From contig RXJA01000356.1 in assembly GCA_003963455.1 (NCBI GenBank), positions 1-38,689 of the forward strand: DNA of 38,689 nucleotides, in the 5' to 3' direction. The DNA comes from Hyphomicrobiales bacterium. Lineage in GTDB: Bacteria > Pseudomonadota > Alphaproteobacteria > Rhizobiales > Rhizobiaceae. A model generated the notes under the pieces. The model had not been told where the DNA came from, ran no database searches, and saw nothing but the letters and a program-made list of their open reading frames with translations. Positions 31,744 to 38,689 of this stretch are shown here, piece by piece (positions within the stretch are counted from its first letter, which is position 1; each line of letters opens with the position of its first letter). The position numbers and the translations under genes were made by a program.

Positions 31744-32811
31744 ATGAAATTATTGAGCCGATATACCGGCCTTGCAGCGCTTGCCGCCACCATGATGGCA
31801 GTCGCCATGCAGGCCGGGCATACCGAGGACAAGAAGCCCTACACCATCTATCTCTCCAACAATTTCGTCGGCAATGACTGGCGCCAACAGATGGAGCGCG
31901 TCGCCACCGTGTCGGTCAACAAGGGGCCGCTGAAAGGCCGCGTCGACCTCAAGATCGAGAATGTCGAGAACACTGTACAGGCGCAGATCAACTCGCTGAA
32001 CAACATCATCCGCCAGAAGCCGGACGCCATCCTCGTCGACGCCGGTTCGGATTCGGCGCTCAACCCCACCATCAAGAAGGCCTGCGATGCCGGTATCGTC
32101 GTCATCAGCTTCGACCAGGTGGTGACCGAGCCGTGCGCCTACGCGGTCGCCTCGGATTGGGACCGCATACCCGCCGTCATGGCGGAATGGATGGCAACGC
32201 AGCTTGGCGGCAAGGGCAACATCATCCTCGACCGCGGCCTCGCCGGCGCTCCAATCTCGGCGCAATTGCAGGGCGGCTATGAGAAGGTTCTGGCCAAATA
32301 TCCCGACATCAAGGTGGTCGGCTATTACAACGGCAATTACGCGCTCGGGCCGGAACAGTCCGGTGTCGCGGCGCTGCTTGCCGCCAATCCGAGGATCGAC
32401 GGCATCATGACGCAAGGCTACGGCTCGGGCGCCATCCAGGCGCTGAAGGACGCCGGCCGGCCGATCGTCCCGGTCGTCGGCTTCTCCTACAATGTCGCGG
32501 CCGTCACCTGTGCGCAGACGCAAGGCGCCAAGTGCATCCTCGGCTCGAATCCGGCCTATCTGTCGTCTGAAGCGATCAAGCTGGCGGTCGATATATTGGA
32601 AACCGGCAAGAAGCCGGCCGAACGCTCGGTGTCGGTCAAGGGCGATTTCGTGACCACCGATCCTTTCGAGTCGAAACTCTATCCGGGCACCAAGATGATC
32701 AAGATCGCGGTCGGCGAGAATGCCTTCCCCGATCAGGCGCCCGGCCTGACGCTGCCGATCACGCCCGACTGGGTCGAGATCACCGCCGCGGAAGCCGCCG
32801 GCAGCAAGTAA
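31744..32811 (+). CDS. Sugar ABC transporter substrate-binding protein, ribose type (copy 2)
   Basis: Second periplasmic binding protein (355 aa). The signal peptide ends about residue 27 (MQAGHTE). IYLSNNFVGNDWRQQMERVA and VQAQINSLNNIIRQKPDAIL match copy 1 exactly or almost so, while FDQVVTEPCAYAVASDWDRIPAV, GFSYNVAAVTCAQ and VKGDFVTTDPFESKLYPG differ from it. The conserved Cys pair (TCAQTQGAKC) is in both. The purine-rich GGGAGGAGAAAAA before the ATG is a strong ribosome binding site. The pair implies two ligands, or two ligand affinities, for one permease. A strong hairpin follows (32831-32860). Confidence 0.93.
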   Translation: MKLLSRYTGLAALAATMMAVAMQAGHTEDKKPYTIYLSNNFVGNDWRQQMERVATVSVNKGPLKGRVDLKIENVENTVQAQINSLNNIIRQKPDAILVDAGSDSALNPTIKKACDAGIVVISFDQVVTEPCAYAVASDWDRIPAVMAEWMATQLGGKGNIILDRGLAGAPISAQLQGGYEKVLAKYPDIKVVGYYNGNYALGPEQSGVAALLAANPRIDGIMTQGYGSGAIQALKDAGRPIVPVVGFSYNVAAVTCAQTQGAKCILGSNPAYLSSEAIKLAVDILETGKKPAERSVSVKGDFVTTDPFESKLYPGTKMIKIAVGENAFPDQAPGLTLPITPDWVEITAAEAAGSK

Positions 32812-32830
32812 CATCCTGTTCCACGATCCT

Positions 32831-32860
32831 GTCTCCCGGCATCGAGCGGTGCCGGGAGAC
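32831..32860 (+). terminator. Strong hairpin after the binding-protein genes (attenuating terminator)
   Basis: GTCTCCCGGCA (32831-32841) and TGCCGGGAGAC (32850-32860) form a perfect 11-bp GC-rich stem with an 8-base loop, followed by CTTTT. It lies 20 bp after the second binding-protein stop and 80 bp before the ATPase gene. Partial termination or 3' stabilisation would raise binding proteins above the membrane components. Confidence 0.65.
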
Positions 32861-32868
32861 CTTTTCGA

Positions 32869-32911
32869 GCAATTCCAGGAAAAGTGTGAGCGGTTTTCCG
32901 TCCGGAATTGC
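32869..32911. repeat. Dispersed-type intergenic palindrome
   Basis: Nested inverted repeats: outer GCAATTCC/GGAATTGC (32869-32876, 32904-32911) and inner GGAAAA/TTTTCC (32878-32883, 32894-32899). I recognise this as like a short palindrome often found between genes in Mesorhizobium and relatives; this is from memory and only one copy is in the window. Confidence 0.45.
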
Positions 32912-32939
32912 GTAAAAACAGGGAGATAGATAGCGGCCC

Positions 32940-34442
32940 ATGGATCTCGTCACCGTCAACGGTCTGTCCAAACGCTATGGCGGCATCGTCGCGCTGAGCG
33001 AAGCCGCATTCAGCGCCCGGGCCGGCGAGGTGCATGCGCTGCTCGGCGAGAACGGCGCGGGCAAGAGCACCTTCATCCAGATCCTGTCGGGAGCGGTGCA
33101 GCATGACGGCGGCTCCATCCTGGTCGACGGGCAGGATTATCGACCCGCCGACCCGGACGCCGCGCAGGCGCGCGGCATTGCGGCCGTGTTCCAGGAATTG
33201 TCGCTCATTCCCGATCTCAGCGTCGAGCAGAATATCTGGTTCCGCCACGAGCCGAGGACATGGCTTCGCACCGTCAATCGCAGTGAGATGCGCCGCAGGA
33301 CGCTGGCGCTGCTCGAAAAATATGATTTCCCGGCGCTGCGTCCCGAGCAGGAATTGCGGCGGCTGACGCTGGCCGAACGGCAGATCGTCGAGATCGCCAA
33401 GGGCCTGGCCAAGGACCCGCGCATCCTGATCCTCGACGAGGCGACGTCGGCGTTGCCGGCGCGGGAAGCCGAATGGCTGTTGAAGCTCACAAGGCAACTG
33501 GCCGCCGAGGGCAGGCTGGTCATTTTCATCTCGCATCGCATGGCCGAGGTTCGCGCTATTGCCGACCGGCTCACGATCTTCCGCAATGGCGGCACCGTCG
33601 CCGCGCATGAGGCCGCTGCCGTCTCCGACGACGAGATCGTCACCCAGATGATCGGCAGGCATCTCGACCGGCTCTATCCCGAGCGCGTGCCGACGATGAC
33701 CGATCGCGTCGCGCTCAAGGTCGGGAATCTCACCGGCGGCAGCCGCCTCTCGGGCGTCGATTTTTCGCTTCGCGAGGGCGAGGTGCTCGGCGTCGGCGGC
33801 CTGCAGGGCCACGGCCAGCGCGAGCTGTTCCAGGCGCTGTTCGGCGCCACGAAAGCGAGCGGCGCGATCGAGCTCTGGGGCAAGCCCGCCGCGATCGGCA
33901 ATCCGCGCCAGGCGTTGACCGGCAAGGACGGCATCGCGCTGGTGCCGGAAGACCGGCGCGGCCAGGGCCTGCTCCTGACCAAGAGCGTGCGCGAGAACCT
34001 GACGCTGTCGGTCATCAAGCGCTTCACCGAAAACGGCCTGCTCAGCCGGCAGAAGGAAGCGGCTTTAGTCAAGGAGATGGTCGATTTCCTGCGCATCAAG
34101 GCCGGCACGCCGGAGCAGCTTGCCGGCACGCTGTCCGGCGGCAACCAGCAGAAGGTGATCTTCGGCAAGATGCTTTTGACGCAAGCGCGCGTGCTCCTGC
34201 TCTACGATCCGACGCGCGGCGTCGATGTCGGCACCAAGGGCGAGATCTTTCAGTTGATGCGCGACCTCGCCGCCAAGGGCTATGCGATCCTTTTCCATTC
34301 GAGCGACATGCCCGAGCTCGTCCATGTCGCCGACCGCGTTCTGGTCATGCGCAACGGCCGTATCGCCGCGACGCTGGAGGGCGATCATATTTCGGAGGAG
34401 GAGATCCTGCGCGCCGCCATGCTTGAAACAAGGGCGGCCTGA
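32940..34442 (+). CDS. Sugar ABC transporter ATP-binding protein, RbsA/MglA type (two ATPase domains)
   Basis: Double ATPase (500 aa). Domain 1 has Walker A GENGAGKST (residues 36-44), a weak signature (RLTLAERQIVEIAKGL) and Walker B ILILDEATSAL. Domain 2 has no canonical Walker A (its start reads GVGGLQGHGQREL), a clear LSGGNQQKVIFGKML signature and LLLYDPTRGVDVGTKGEIF. This asymmetry is normal for the family. The ATG at 32940 has only a distant GGGAG about 16 bases upstream, so initiation may be weak. The next permease gene starts within about 40 bp. Confidence 0.95.
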   Translation: MDLVTVNGLSKRYGGIVALSEAAFSARAGEVHALLGENGAGKSTFIQILSGAVQHDGGSILVDGQDYRPADPDAAQARGIAAVFQELSLIPDLSVEQNIWFRHEPRTWLRTVNRSEMRRRTLALLEKYDFPALRPEQELRRLTLAERQIVEIAKGLAKDPRILILDEATSALPAREAEWLLKLTRQLAAEGRLVIFISHRMAEVRAIADRLTIFRNGGTVAAHEAAAVSDDEIVTQMIGRHLDRLYPERVPTMTDRVALKVGNLTGGSRLSGVDFSLREGEVLGVGGLQGHGQRELFQALFGATKASGAIELWGKPAAIGNPRQALTGKDGIALVPEDRRGQGLLLTKSVRENLTLSVIKRFTENGLLSRQKEAALVKEMVDFLRIKAGTPEQLAGTLSGGNQQKVIFGKMLLTQARVLLLYDPTRGVDVGTKGEIFQLMRDLAAKGYAILFHSSDMPELVHVADRVLVMRNGRIAATLEGDHISEEEILRAAMLETRAA

Positions 34443-34484
34443 GGCATGGTGATGTCCGTGGAGCAGACTATGGAGGGGGCGCAG

Positions 34485-35474
34485 ATGCCGGCGCATGCGA
34501 AGGACACCAAGCCGGGCATCGATTGGCGCGGCCGCGCGCTCGACCGGGCGCCGTTCCTCGTCGCATGCCTGATGCTGGCCTTGATCGTCGCCATCTATGG
34601 CAGCCTGCAGTCGGGCGTCTTCACGCTGGACGAGCTCAATCTCGATACGGCCGCCGCAATGACGCTGATGCTGGCGGCAACCGGCCAGACCATCGTTCTG
34701 CTGCGCGGCGGCATCGATCTGTCGATCGGCGGCATGATCAGCCTCGGCACCGTGATCGCGGCGACGCGTTTCGCCGACGATCCTTCGACCACGGCGTTCT
34801 GGGCGCTGGCCATACTGGCGCTCGGCTTCCTCATCGGCGCGCTCAACGGCCTTTTGATCTCGCTGCTCAAGCTGCAGCCTTTCCTGGTGACGCTCGCCAC
34901 CTGGTCGATCCTCAACGGCGTCGCCATGATCATCCTGCCGACCGATGGCGGCAGCGTTCCCGGCTGGTGGGTCGGCTTCGCTTCCGCGCAGTTCCTCGGC
35001 CTGACCAGTCCCGTCTGGATGCTGCTGGCGTTGCTCGTGTTCTGGTGGTGGTTCCGCGCGACGCGCGTCGGCATCACCATCCAGGCTTCCGGCTCCAAAG
35101 AGAAATCGGCCTTCCTGTCCGGCGTCTCCATCACCCGCGTCAACATCGTCACCTACGGCCTGTCCGGCCTGTTCGCGGCGGGCGCGGCGCTGTTCCTGAT
35201 AACGCAGACCGGCGCCGGTTCGCCGACCATCGGCAAGGACTATATCCTGCCTTCGGTGGCGGCCGCGGTCATCGGCGGCGTCAGCCTGTTCGGCGGTCGC
35301 GGCCATCTCGCCGGCACGCTGATCGGCGCCTTCGTGCTCACCCTCATCGGCAATCTGGTCTTCGTCCTGCACGTGTCGAGCTACTGGCAGCCGGTGGCGT
35401 CCGGCGTCATCCTGCTGCTCTCGGTGCTGGCAAGCTCGGTCGCCGAAAAGGCCGCGAGGAGCCGCGTCCAATGA
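34485..35474 (+). CDS. Sugar ABC transporter permease, RbsC type (first)
   Basis: Inner-membrane permease (329 aa from this start) with eight to ten hydrophobic segments, the first near PFLVACLMLALIVAIYGSL. RbsC-family landmarks are ATGQTIVLLRGGIDLSIGGMISLG, LKLQPFLVTLATWSILNG and VGGVSLFGGRGH-like IGGVSLFGGRGHLAGTLIGAF. ATG at 34485 is chosen because GGAGGG lies seven bases upstream; ATGs at 34446 and 34452, closer to the ATPase stop, have no good site. Its stop overlaps the ATG of the second permease (ATGA). The two probably form the heterodimeric channel. Confidence 0.9.
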   Translation: MPAHAKDTKPGIDWRGRALDRAPFLVACLMLALIVAIYGSLQSGVFTLDELNLDTAAAMTLMLAATGQTIVLLRGGIDLSIGGMISLGTVIAATRFADDPSTTAFWALAILALGFLIGALNGLLISLLKLQPFLVTLATWSILNGVAMIILPTDGGSVPGWWVGFASAQFLGLTSPVWMLLALLVFWWWFRATRVGITIQASGSKEKSAFLSGVSITRVNIVTYGLSGLFAAGAALFLITQTGAGSPTIGKDYILPSVAAAVIGGVSLFGGRGHLAGTLIGAFVLTLIGNLVFVLHVSSYWQPVASGVILLLSVLASSVAEKAARSRVQ

Positions 35475-36439
35475 GCGCTTTCCTCGCCCGCAACCGCCTC
35501 ATCGTGCTTGCCTATGCCGGCATGGTCGTGCTGCTCCTGGTCACGGCGATCTTCTCGCCGGGCTTCCTCTCGGTCTCCAACATGCGCTCGACCGTGGTGC
35601 TGGCGGCCTTCGTCGGCATCGTCGCGCTCGGCCAGACTTTCGTCATCATCGGCGGTGGCATCGACCTGTCGGTGCCCTGGGTGCTGAATTCGGCGGCGAT
35701 CGTCATGGCGCTGCTCTGCGGCGGGCAGGATCTGCCGCTTGTCTGGGTCATGCCGCTGCTGCTTGCCGGCGGCGCCTTCATCGGGCTCATCAACGGCGTC
35801 GGGGTCGCCCAGTTCGGCGTGCCGCCGATCATCATGACCTTGGCCACCAATGTCATCCTGCAGGGCCTGATCCTGGTGCTGACCGGCGGCTCGCCAACGC
35901 CTTCGGCGCCGGCGCTGATCCAGTTCCTGTCGGTCGGGCGCATCGGCGGCTTCCCGGTCATCGCGCTGATCTGGCTCGCGCTGACGCTGGTCGCCACGCT
36001 GCTGCTCTCCAAGGCGGCGTTCGGGCGTCATCTCTATGCGCTCGGCACCAGCGCCACCGTCGCCGAATTCTCCGGCGTGCCGACCGCGCGCACCACCATC
36101 CTGACCTATGTCGTCTCCGGCCTCACCGCCGCTTTCGCAGGCATGCTTTTGACCGGCTATTCCGGCCAGGCCTACCTCGGCATGGGTGACGCCTATCTGT
36201 TCACCTCGATCGCGGCCGTCGCCATCGGCGGCGCCTCGATCCTCGGCGGCAGCGGCCATTATCTCGGCACCGTCGCGGGCGCCATGGTGCTGACCATCCT
36301 CACCGGGCTCCTGCCGGCGCTCAACCTGTCTAGCGGCGCGCTGCTCGTCGTCTACGGCGCGGTGATCCTGATCACGGTGTCGATCGGCAGCGAGACCTTC
36401 GCCGGGCTCGGCGGCAGACTTCGCGGCAGAAGGGCTTGA
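35471..36439 (+). CDS. Sugar ABC transporter permease, RbsC type (second)
   Basis: Inner-membrane permease (322 aa). Landmarks: LAAFVGIVALGQTFVIIGGGIDLSVPWVLN, GVPPIIMTLATNVILQG, LYALGTSATVAEFSGVPTARTTILTYVVSG and IGGASILGGSGHYLGTVAGAM. It is the partner of the preceding permease, coupled by a 4-bp overlap. The stop TGA is 2 bp before the lactonase ATG. Confidence 0.94.
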   Translation: MSAFLARNRLIVLAYAGMVVLLLVTAIFSPGFLSVSNMRSTVVLAAFVGIVALGQTFVIIGGGIDLSVPWVLNSAAIVMALLCGGQDLPLVWVMPLLLAGGAFIGLINGVGVAQFGVPPIIMTLATNVILQGLILVLTGGSPTPSAPALIQFLSVGRIGGFPVIALIWLALTLVATLLLSKAAFGRHLYALGTSATVAEFSGVPTARTTILTYVVSGLTAAFAGMLLTGYSGQAYLGMGDAYLFTSIAAVAIGGASILGGSGHYLGTVAGAMVLTILTGLLPALNLSSGALLVVYGAVILITVSIGSETFAGLGGRLRGRRA

Positions 36440-36441
36440 AC

Positions 36442-37323
36442 ATGGTCGAAATCACCTGCGTCGTCGATGCCGGAGCGGAGTTGGGCGAAGGCACGCTCTG
36501 GGATCCGAAAGCCGGCGTGCTGTGGTGGATCGACATCTGGAAGAAGCTGATCCACCGCTACGATCCCGCGACCGGCAAGGACGAGGTGTTCGAGACGCCG
36601 GAATATCTCGGCTGCCTCGGCCTGCGCGAGAAGGGCGGCCTGGTGCTGACCATGGCCGACGGTTTTCATTTCTTCGACCCGGCGACCGGCAAGTTCGAGG
36701 CGATCGTCGACCCGGAAGCGCATATGCCGAAGACCCGCTTCAACGACGGCAAGCCGGACCGGCAGGGGCGGTTCTGGTCCGGCTCGATGTTCGAGGTGCC
36801 CGGCAAGCCCATCGAATTCATCGGCGGGCTCTACCGGCTCGATCCCGATCTTTCGGTGCACAAGATGTTCGACGGCATCGGCTGCTCCAACGGGCTCGCC
36901 TGGAGTCCGGATTCGAAGACCATGTATTTTTCCGACAGCCATGCGGGCGCGGTGTGGGCCTATGATTTCGATGAAGCCACCGGCGATATCGAGAACCGCC
37001 GCACCTTCATCGACATGACCGTGACCGGCGGCGTCGCCGACGGAGCCACGGTTGATGCGGAAGGGTGCTACTGGGTGACCATCCCGGTGACCAGCAAGGT
37101 CTGCCGCTACGACCCGACGGGCAGGCTGATGCAGACGGTGCTCTTGCCGACCGACCTGCCGACCTGCTGCGAGTTCGGCGGCAAGAACCTCGACGTCCTC
37201 TACGTCACCTCGGCGGTGCTGAAGCGTCCCGCAAGCCATTTCGTCGGCCAGAAGCACCCGGGCGGGCTGTTCGCGCTCGATGTCGGCGTCAAGGGCCTGA
37301 CGCTGCCGGCGTTCAAGGGTTAG
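36442..37323 (+). CDS. SMP-30/gluconolactonase/LRE-family lactonase
   Basis: Six-bladed beta-propeller lactonase (293 aa, usual length). The metal ligands of the regucalcin fold can be placed: Glu16 in ELGEGTLWD, Asn in GCSNGLAWSPDSKTMYFSDS and Asp in DGATVDAEGCYWVT. The substrate loop TRFNDGKPDRQGRFWSGSM is typical. It would open a sugar lactone to the aldonate used by the dehydratases of the cluster. The ATG at 36442 has GAAGGG seven bases upstream; a TTG at 36436 adds two residues. It is the last gene of the importer operon, which suggests that the imported substrate is oxidised to, or enters as, a lactone. No signal peptide is visible, so it acts in the cytoplasm. Confidence 0.93.
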   Translation: MVEITCVVDAGAELGEGTLWDPKAGVLWWIDIWKKLIHRYDPATGKDEVFETPEYLGCLGLREKGGLVLTMADGFHFFDPATGKFEAIVDPEAHMPKTRFNDGKPDRQGRFWSGSMFEVPGKPIEFIGGLYRLDPDLSVHKMFDGIGCSNGLAWSPDSKTMYFSDSHAGAVWAYDFDEATGDIENRRTFIDMTVTGGVADGATVDAEGCYWVTIPVTSKVCRYDPTGRLMQTVLLPTDLPTCCEFGGKNLDVLYVTSAVLKRPASHFVGQKHPGGLFALDVGVKGLTLPAFKG

Positions 37324-37346
37324 CGCCGCCGATATTGCCGGCGGCG
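37324..37346. terminator. Hairpin between convergent genes
   Basis: CGCCGCCG-ATATTGC-CGGCGGCG, an 8-bp perfect GC stem with a 7-base loop right after the lactonase stop. It lies between convergent genes and could end transcription in both directions, though no clear T-run follows. Confidence 0.45.
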
Positions 37347-37377
37347 TCTCGACGAAGGCGTTGCCGCGTAGCCGACC

Positions 37378-38689
37378 TCAAACGCTCTCGAGATAGGTCT
37401 CGATCTCGAAGTCACTGACATTCAGCGCGAACGTGTTCAATTCCTGGCGCTTGCAGGCGACGAAGGCGTCTCGCAGTACGTCCGGGAATATCTCGGCAAC
37501 ACACGGACCGGCCTCGAAGGCTGCGATGGCCGAGGCCCAATCCGGCGGCAGCTTGGCGAGCGTCAGCCCCTGGCCCTCGCCTCCGGTCGGTTCGCCGGGC
37601 GAGAGCTGTCGCTCGATACCGATCAAGGCCGCGCCCAGGATCGCCGCCAGCACCAGGTAAGGATTGGCGTCGGCGCCGGAGACGCGATGCTCGATGCGGC
37701 GAGCGGCCGACGGGCCGCCCGGGATGCGGATCGCCACCATGCGGTTCTCGTAGCCCCAGGCGACGGCGGTCGGCGCGTAGGATCTCGGCCGCAGCCGGCG
37801 GTAGGAATTGAAGTGCGGCGCGAACACCAGTGTGCTTTGCGCCATCGCGGCAAGCAGGCCGCCGACCGCGTGGCGCATTGTTTCGGAGCCCTGGTCGGAG
37901 CCGTCGTCGAAGATGTTGCGGCCGTCCCTGTCGAGAACGGAGAAATGCACATGGAAGCCGTTGCCGGCGCGTTCGCCGTAAGGCTTGGCCATGAAGCAGG
38001 CGGCGAAGCCATGCTTGCGGGCAATGCCCTTCACGGTGCGCTTGAACAGCACAGCGTCATCGGCGGCGCGCAAGGCGTCGGGCACATGGTTCAAATTGAT
38101 CTCGAACTGGCCGACGCCCTTCTCGGCGATCGCGGTGTCGACCGGAATGTCCTGCATGCGGCAGGCTTCGTAGATGTCGTGGATGAAGGCCTCGAAATCG
38201 TCGACCTCGTCGATCGAAAGCGCCGCGTCGGAATCGAGGCGCCTGCCGGTGACCGGCGAGACCGGGCCGACAGGGCGCTGCGAGGTCGGATCGACGAGGT
38301 AGAATTCGAGTTCGGTCGCGGTGACGGGCGTCAGGCCGAGCGCCGCGTAGCGGTCGAGGATGCGGGCCAGCGCGCGGCGCGGGTCGCCCAGATACGGCGC
38401 GCCGCTGTCGTCCGCCAGCCAGAGCGGCAGAAGCGCGGTCGGATGGGCCGTCCAGTTCACCGGCAATATGCCGCGCCCGGTCCAGTGGCAAAGCCCGTCG
38501 GCGTCGCCGGTCGAGAACACCTGGGCATTGCCCTCGATGTCCTCGCCCCATATGTCGAGGCCGATGGCCGAATAGGGCATGCGCAGCTTGCCTTCGAGCG
38601 CCTTGCGCGCCTGCTCGACCGGAATGCGCTTGCCGCGCATGATGCCGTTCAGGTCGCACACCGCCGCCCTCAGGCTCTGGATGTCCTTC
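37378..38689 (-). CDS. Glutamine-synthetase-family protein (gamma-glutamylpolyamine synthetase-like), 5' end outside window
   Basis: ATP-dependent ligase of the glutamine synthetase family; at least 436 aa are visible and the frame runs off the window at its start (KDIQSLRAAVCDLNGIMRGKR at the edge), so the true N-terminus is missing. Landmarks: ATELEFYL, AEKGVGQFEINLNHV, AGNGFHVHFSVLD, and the ATP-site NRMVAIRIPGG with RIEHRVSGADANPYLVLAA. These group it with PuuA-like enzymes that glutamylate putrescine or related amines rather than with housekeeping GlnA; it lacks the adenylylation-type C-terminus. It is convergent with the lactonase gene and unrelated to the sugar cluster. Amine catabolism is likely, substrate unproven. 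Confidence 0.88.
   Translation of the reverse strand, partial: KDIQSLRAAVCDLNGIMRGKRIPVEQARKALEGKLRMPYSAIGLDIWGEDIEGNAQVFSTGDADGLCHWTGRGILPVNWTAHPTALLPLWLADDSGAPYLGDPRRALARILDRYAALGLTPVTATELEFYLVDPTSQRPVGPVSPVTGRRLDSDAALSIDEVDDFEAFIHDIYEACRMQDIPVDTAIAEKGVGQFEINLNHVPDALRAADDAVLFKRTVKGIARKHGFAACFMAKPYGERAGNGFHVHFSVLDRDGRNIFDDGSDQGSETMRHAVGGLLAAMAQSTLVFAPHFNSYRRLRPRSYAPTAVAWGYENRMVAIRIPGGPSAARRIEHRVSGADANPYLVLAAILGAALIGIERQLSPGEPTGGEGQGLTLAKLPPDWASAIAAFEAGPCVAEIFPDVLRDAFVACKRQELNTFALNVSDFEIETYLESV

Noticed and set aside
1..38689. CRISPR arrays, tRNA or rRNA genes, insertion sequences, phage genes
   Set aside because: No regularly spaced repeats, no cloverleaf or rRNA sequence, and no transposase or integrase motifs were seen on either strand.

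Overview
The window is GC-rich and densely coded. Gene style (frequent ATGA overlaps, many sugar/amine ABC transporters, DUF2271/PepSY clusters, short intergenic palindromes such as the one at 32869-32911) suggests an alphaproteobacterium of the Rhizobiales, most like Mesorhizobium. This is a judgement from style; no rRNA, tRNA, IS element, phage gene or CRISPR array was seen.

Region A (1-9129, all minus strand): a TetR-LysR regulator pair, then an ADP-forming acyl-CoA ligase, an acyl-CoA dehydrogenase and a PotABCD-type ABC importer (two permeases, ATPase, binding protein). It reads as an uptake-plus-CoA-activation-plus-desaturation unit for an unknown, probably amine- or betaine-like carboxylate. 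A LysR box (T-N11-A) sits about 63 bp upstream of a predicted start of transcription for the ligase operon. A C39-like cysteine peptidase (9285-10355) is divergent from tetR across a perfect 14-bp palindrome.

Region B (10380-17134): an extracytoplasmic redox module. It has an ApbE flavin transferase, a PepSY-membrane/flavodoxin/CysJ-like reductase fusion, a DUF2271 protein with a flavinylation-like TGAS motif, a secreted acidic protein and a small PepSY protein. A divergent OmpR/HK two-component pair follows. The motif GTCAGGAAC and its complement recur in both promoter regions.

Region C (17362-37323): a large sugar/sugar-acid catabolic cluster in several transcription units. These are two atypical SDRs plus a LacI regulator; a minus-strand operon (SDR, split transketolase, enolase-superfamily dehydratase); a second enolase-superfamily enzyme; a fused E1alpha-E1beta-lipoyl protein with a 2-hydroxyacid dehydrogenase and an E2-like protein that has lost its catalytic His; a GntR/UTRA regulator; and a ribose-type ABC importer with two paralogous binding proteins and an SMP-30 lactonase. 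GCTATTATAA (either orientation) occurs upstream of four of these units and is the best candidate for the GntR operator. An 18-bp palindrome between two divergent promoters (23882-23899) is the best candidate for the LacI operator. Working model: import of a sugar or sugar lactone, lactone opening, dehydration, NAD(P)-linked oxidation and ThDP-dependent C-C cleavage. The substrate is not identifiable from sequence.

Region D (37378-38689): a glutamine-synthetase-family (gamma-glutamylpolyamine synthetase-like) gene on the minus strand, cut by the window end.
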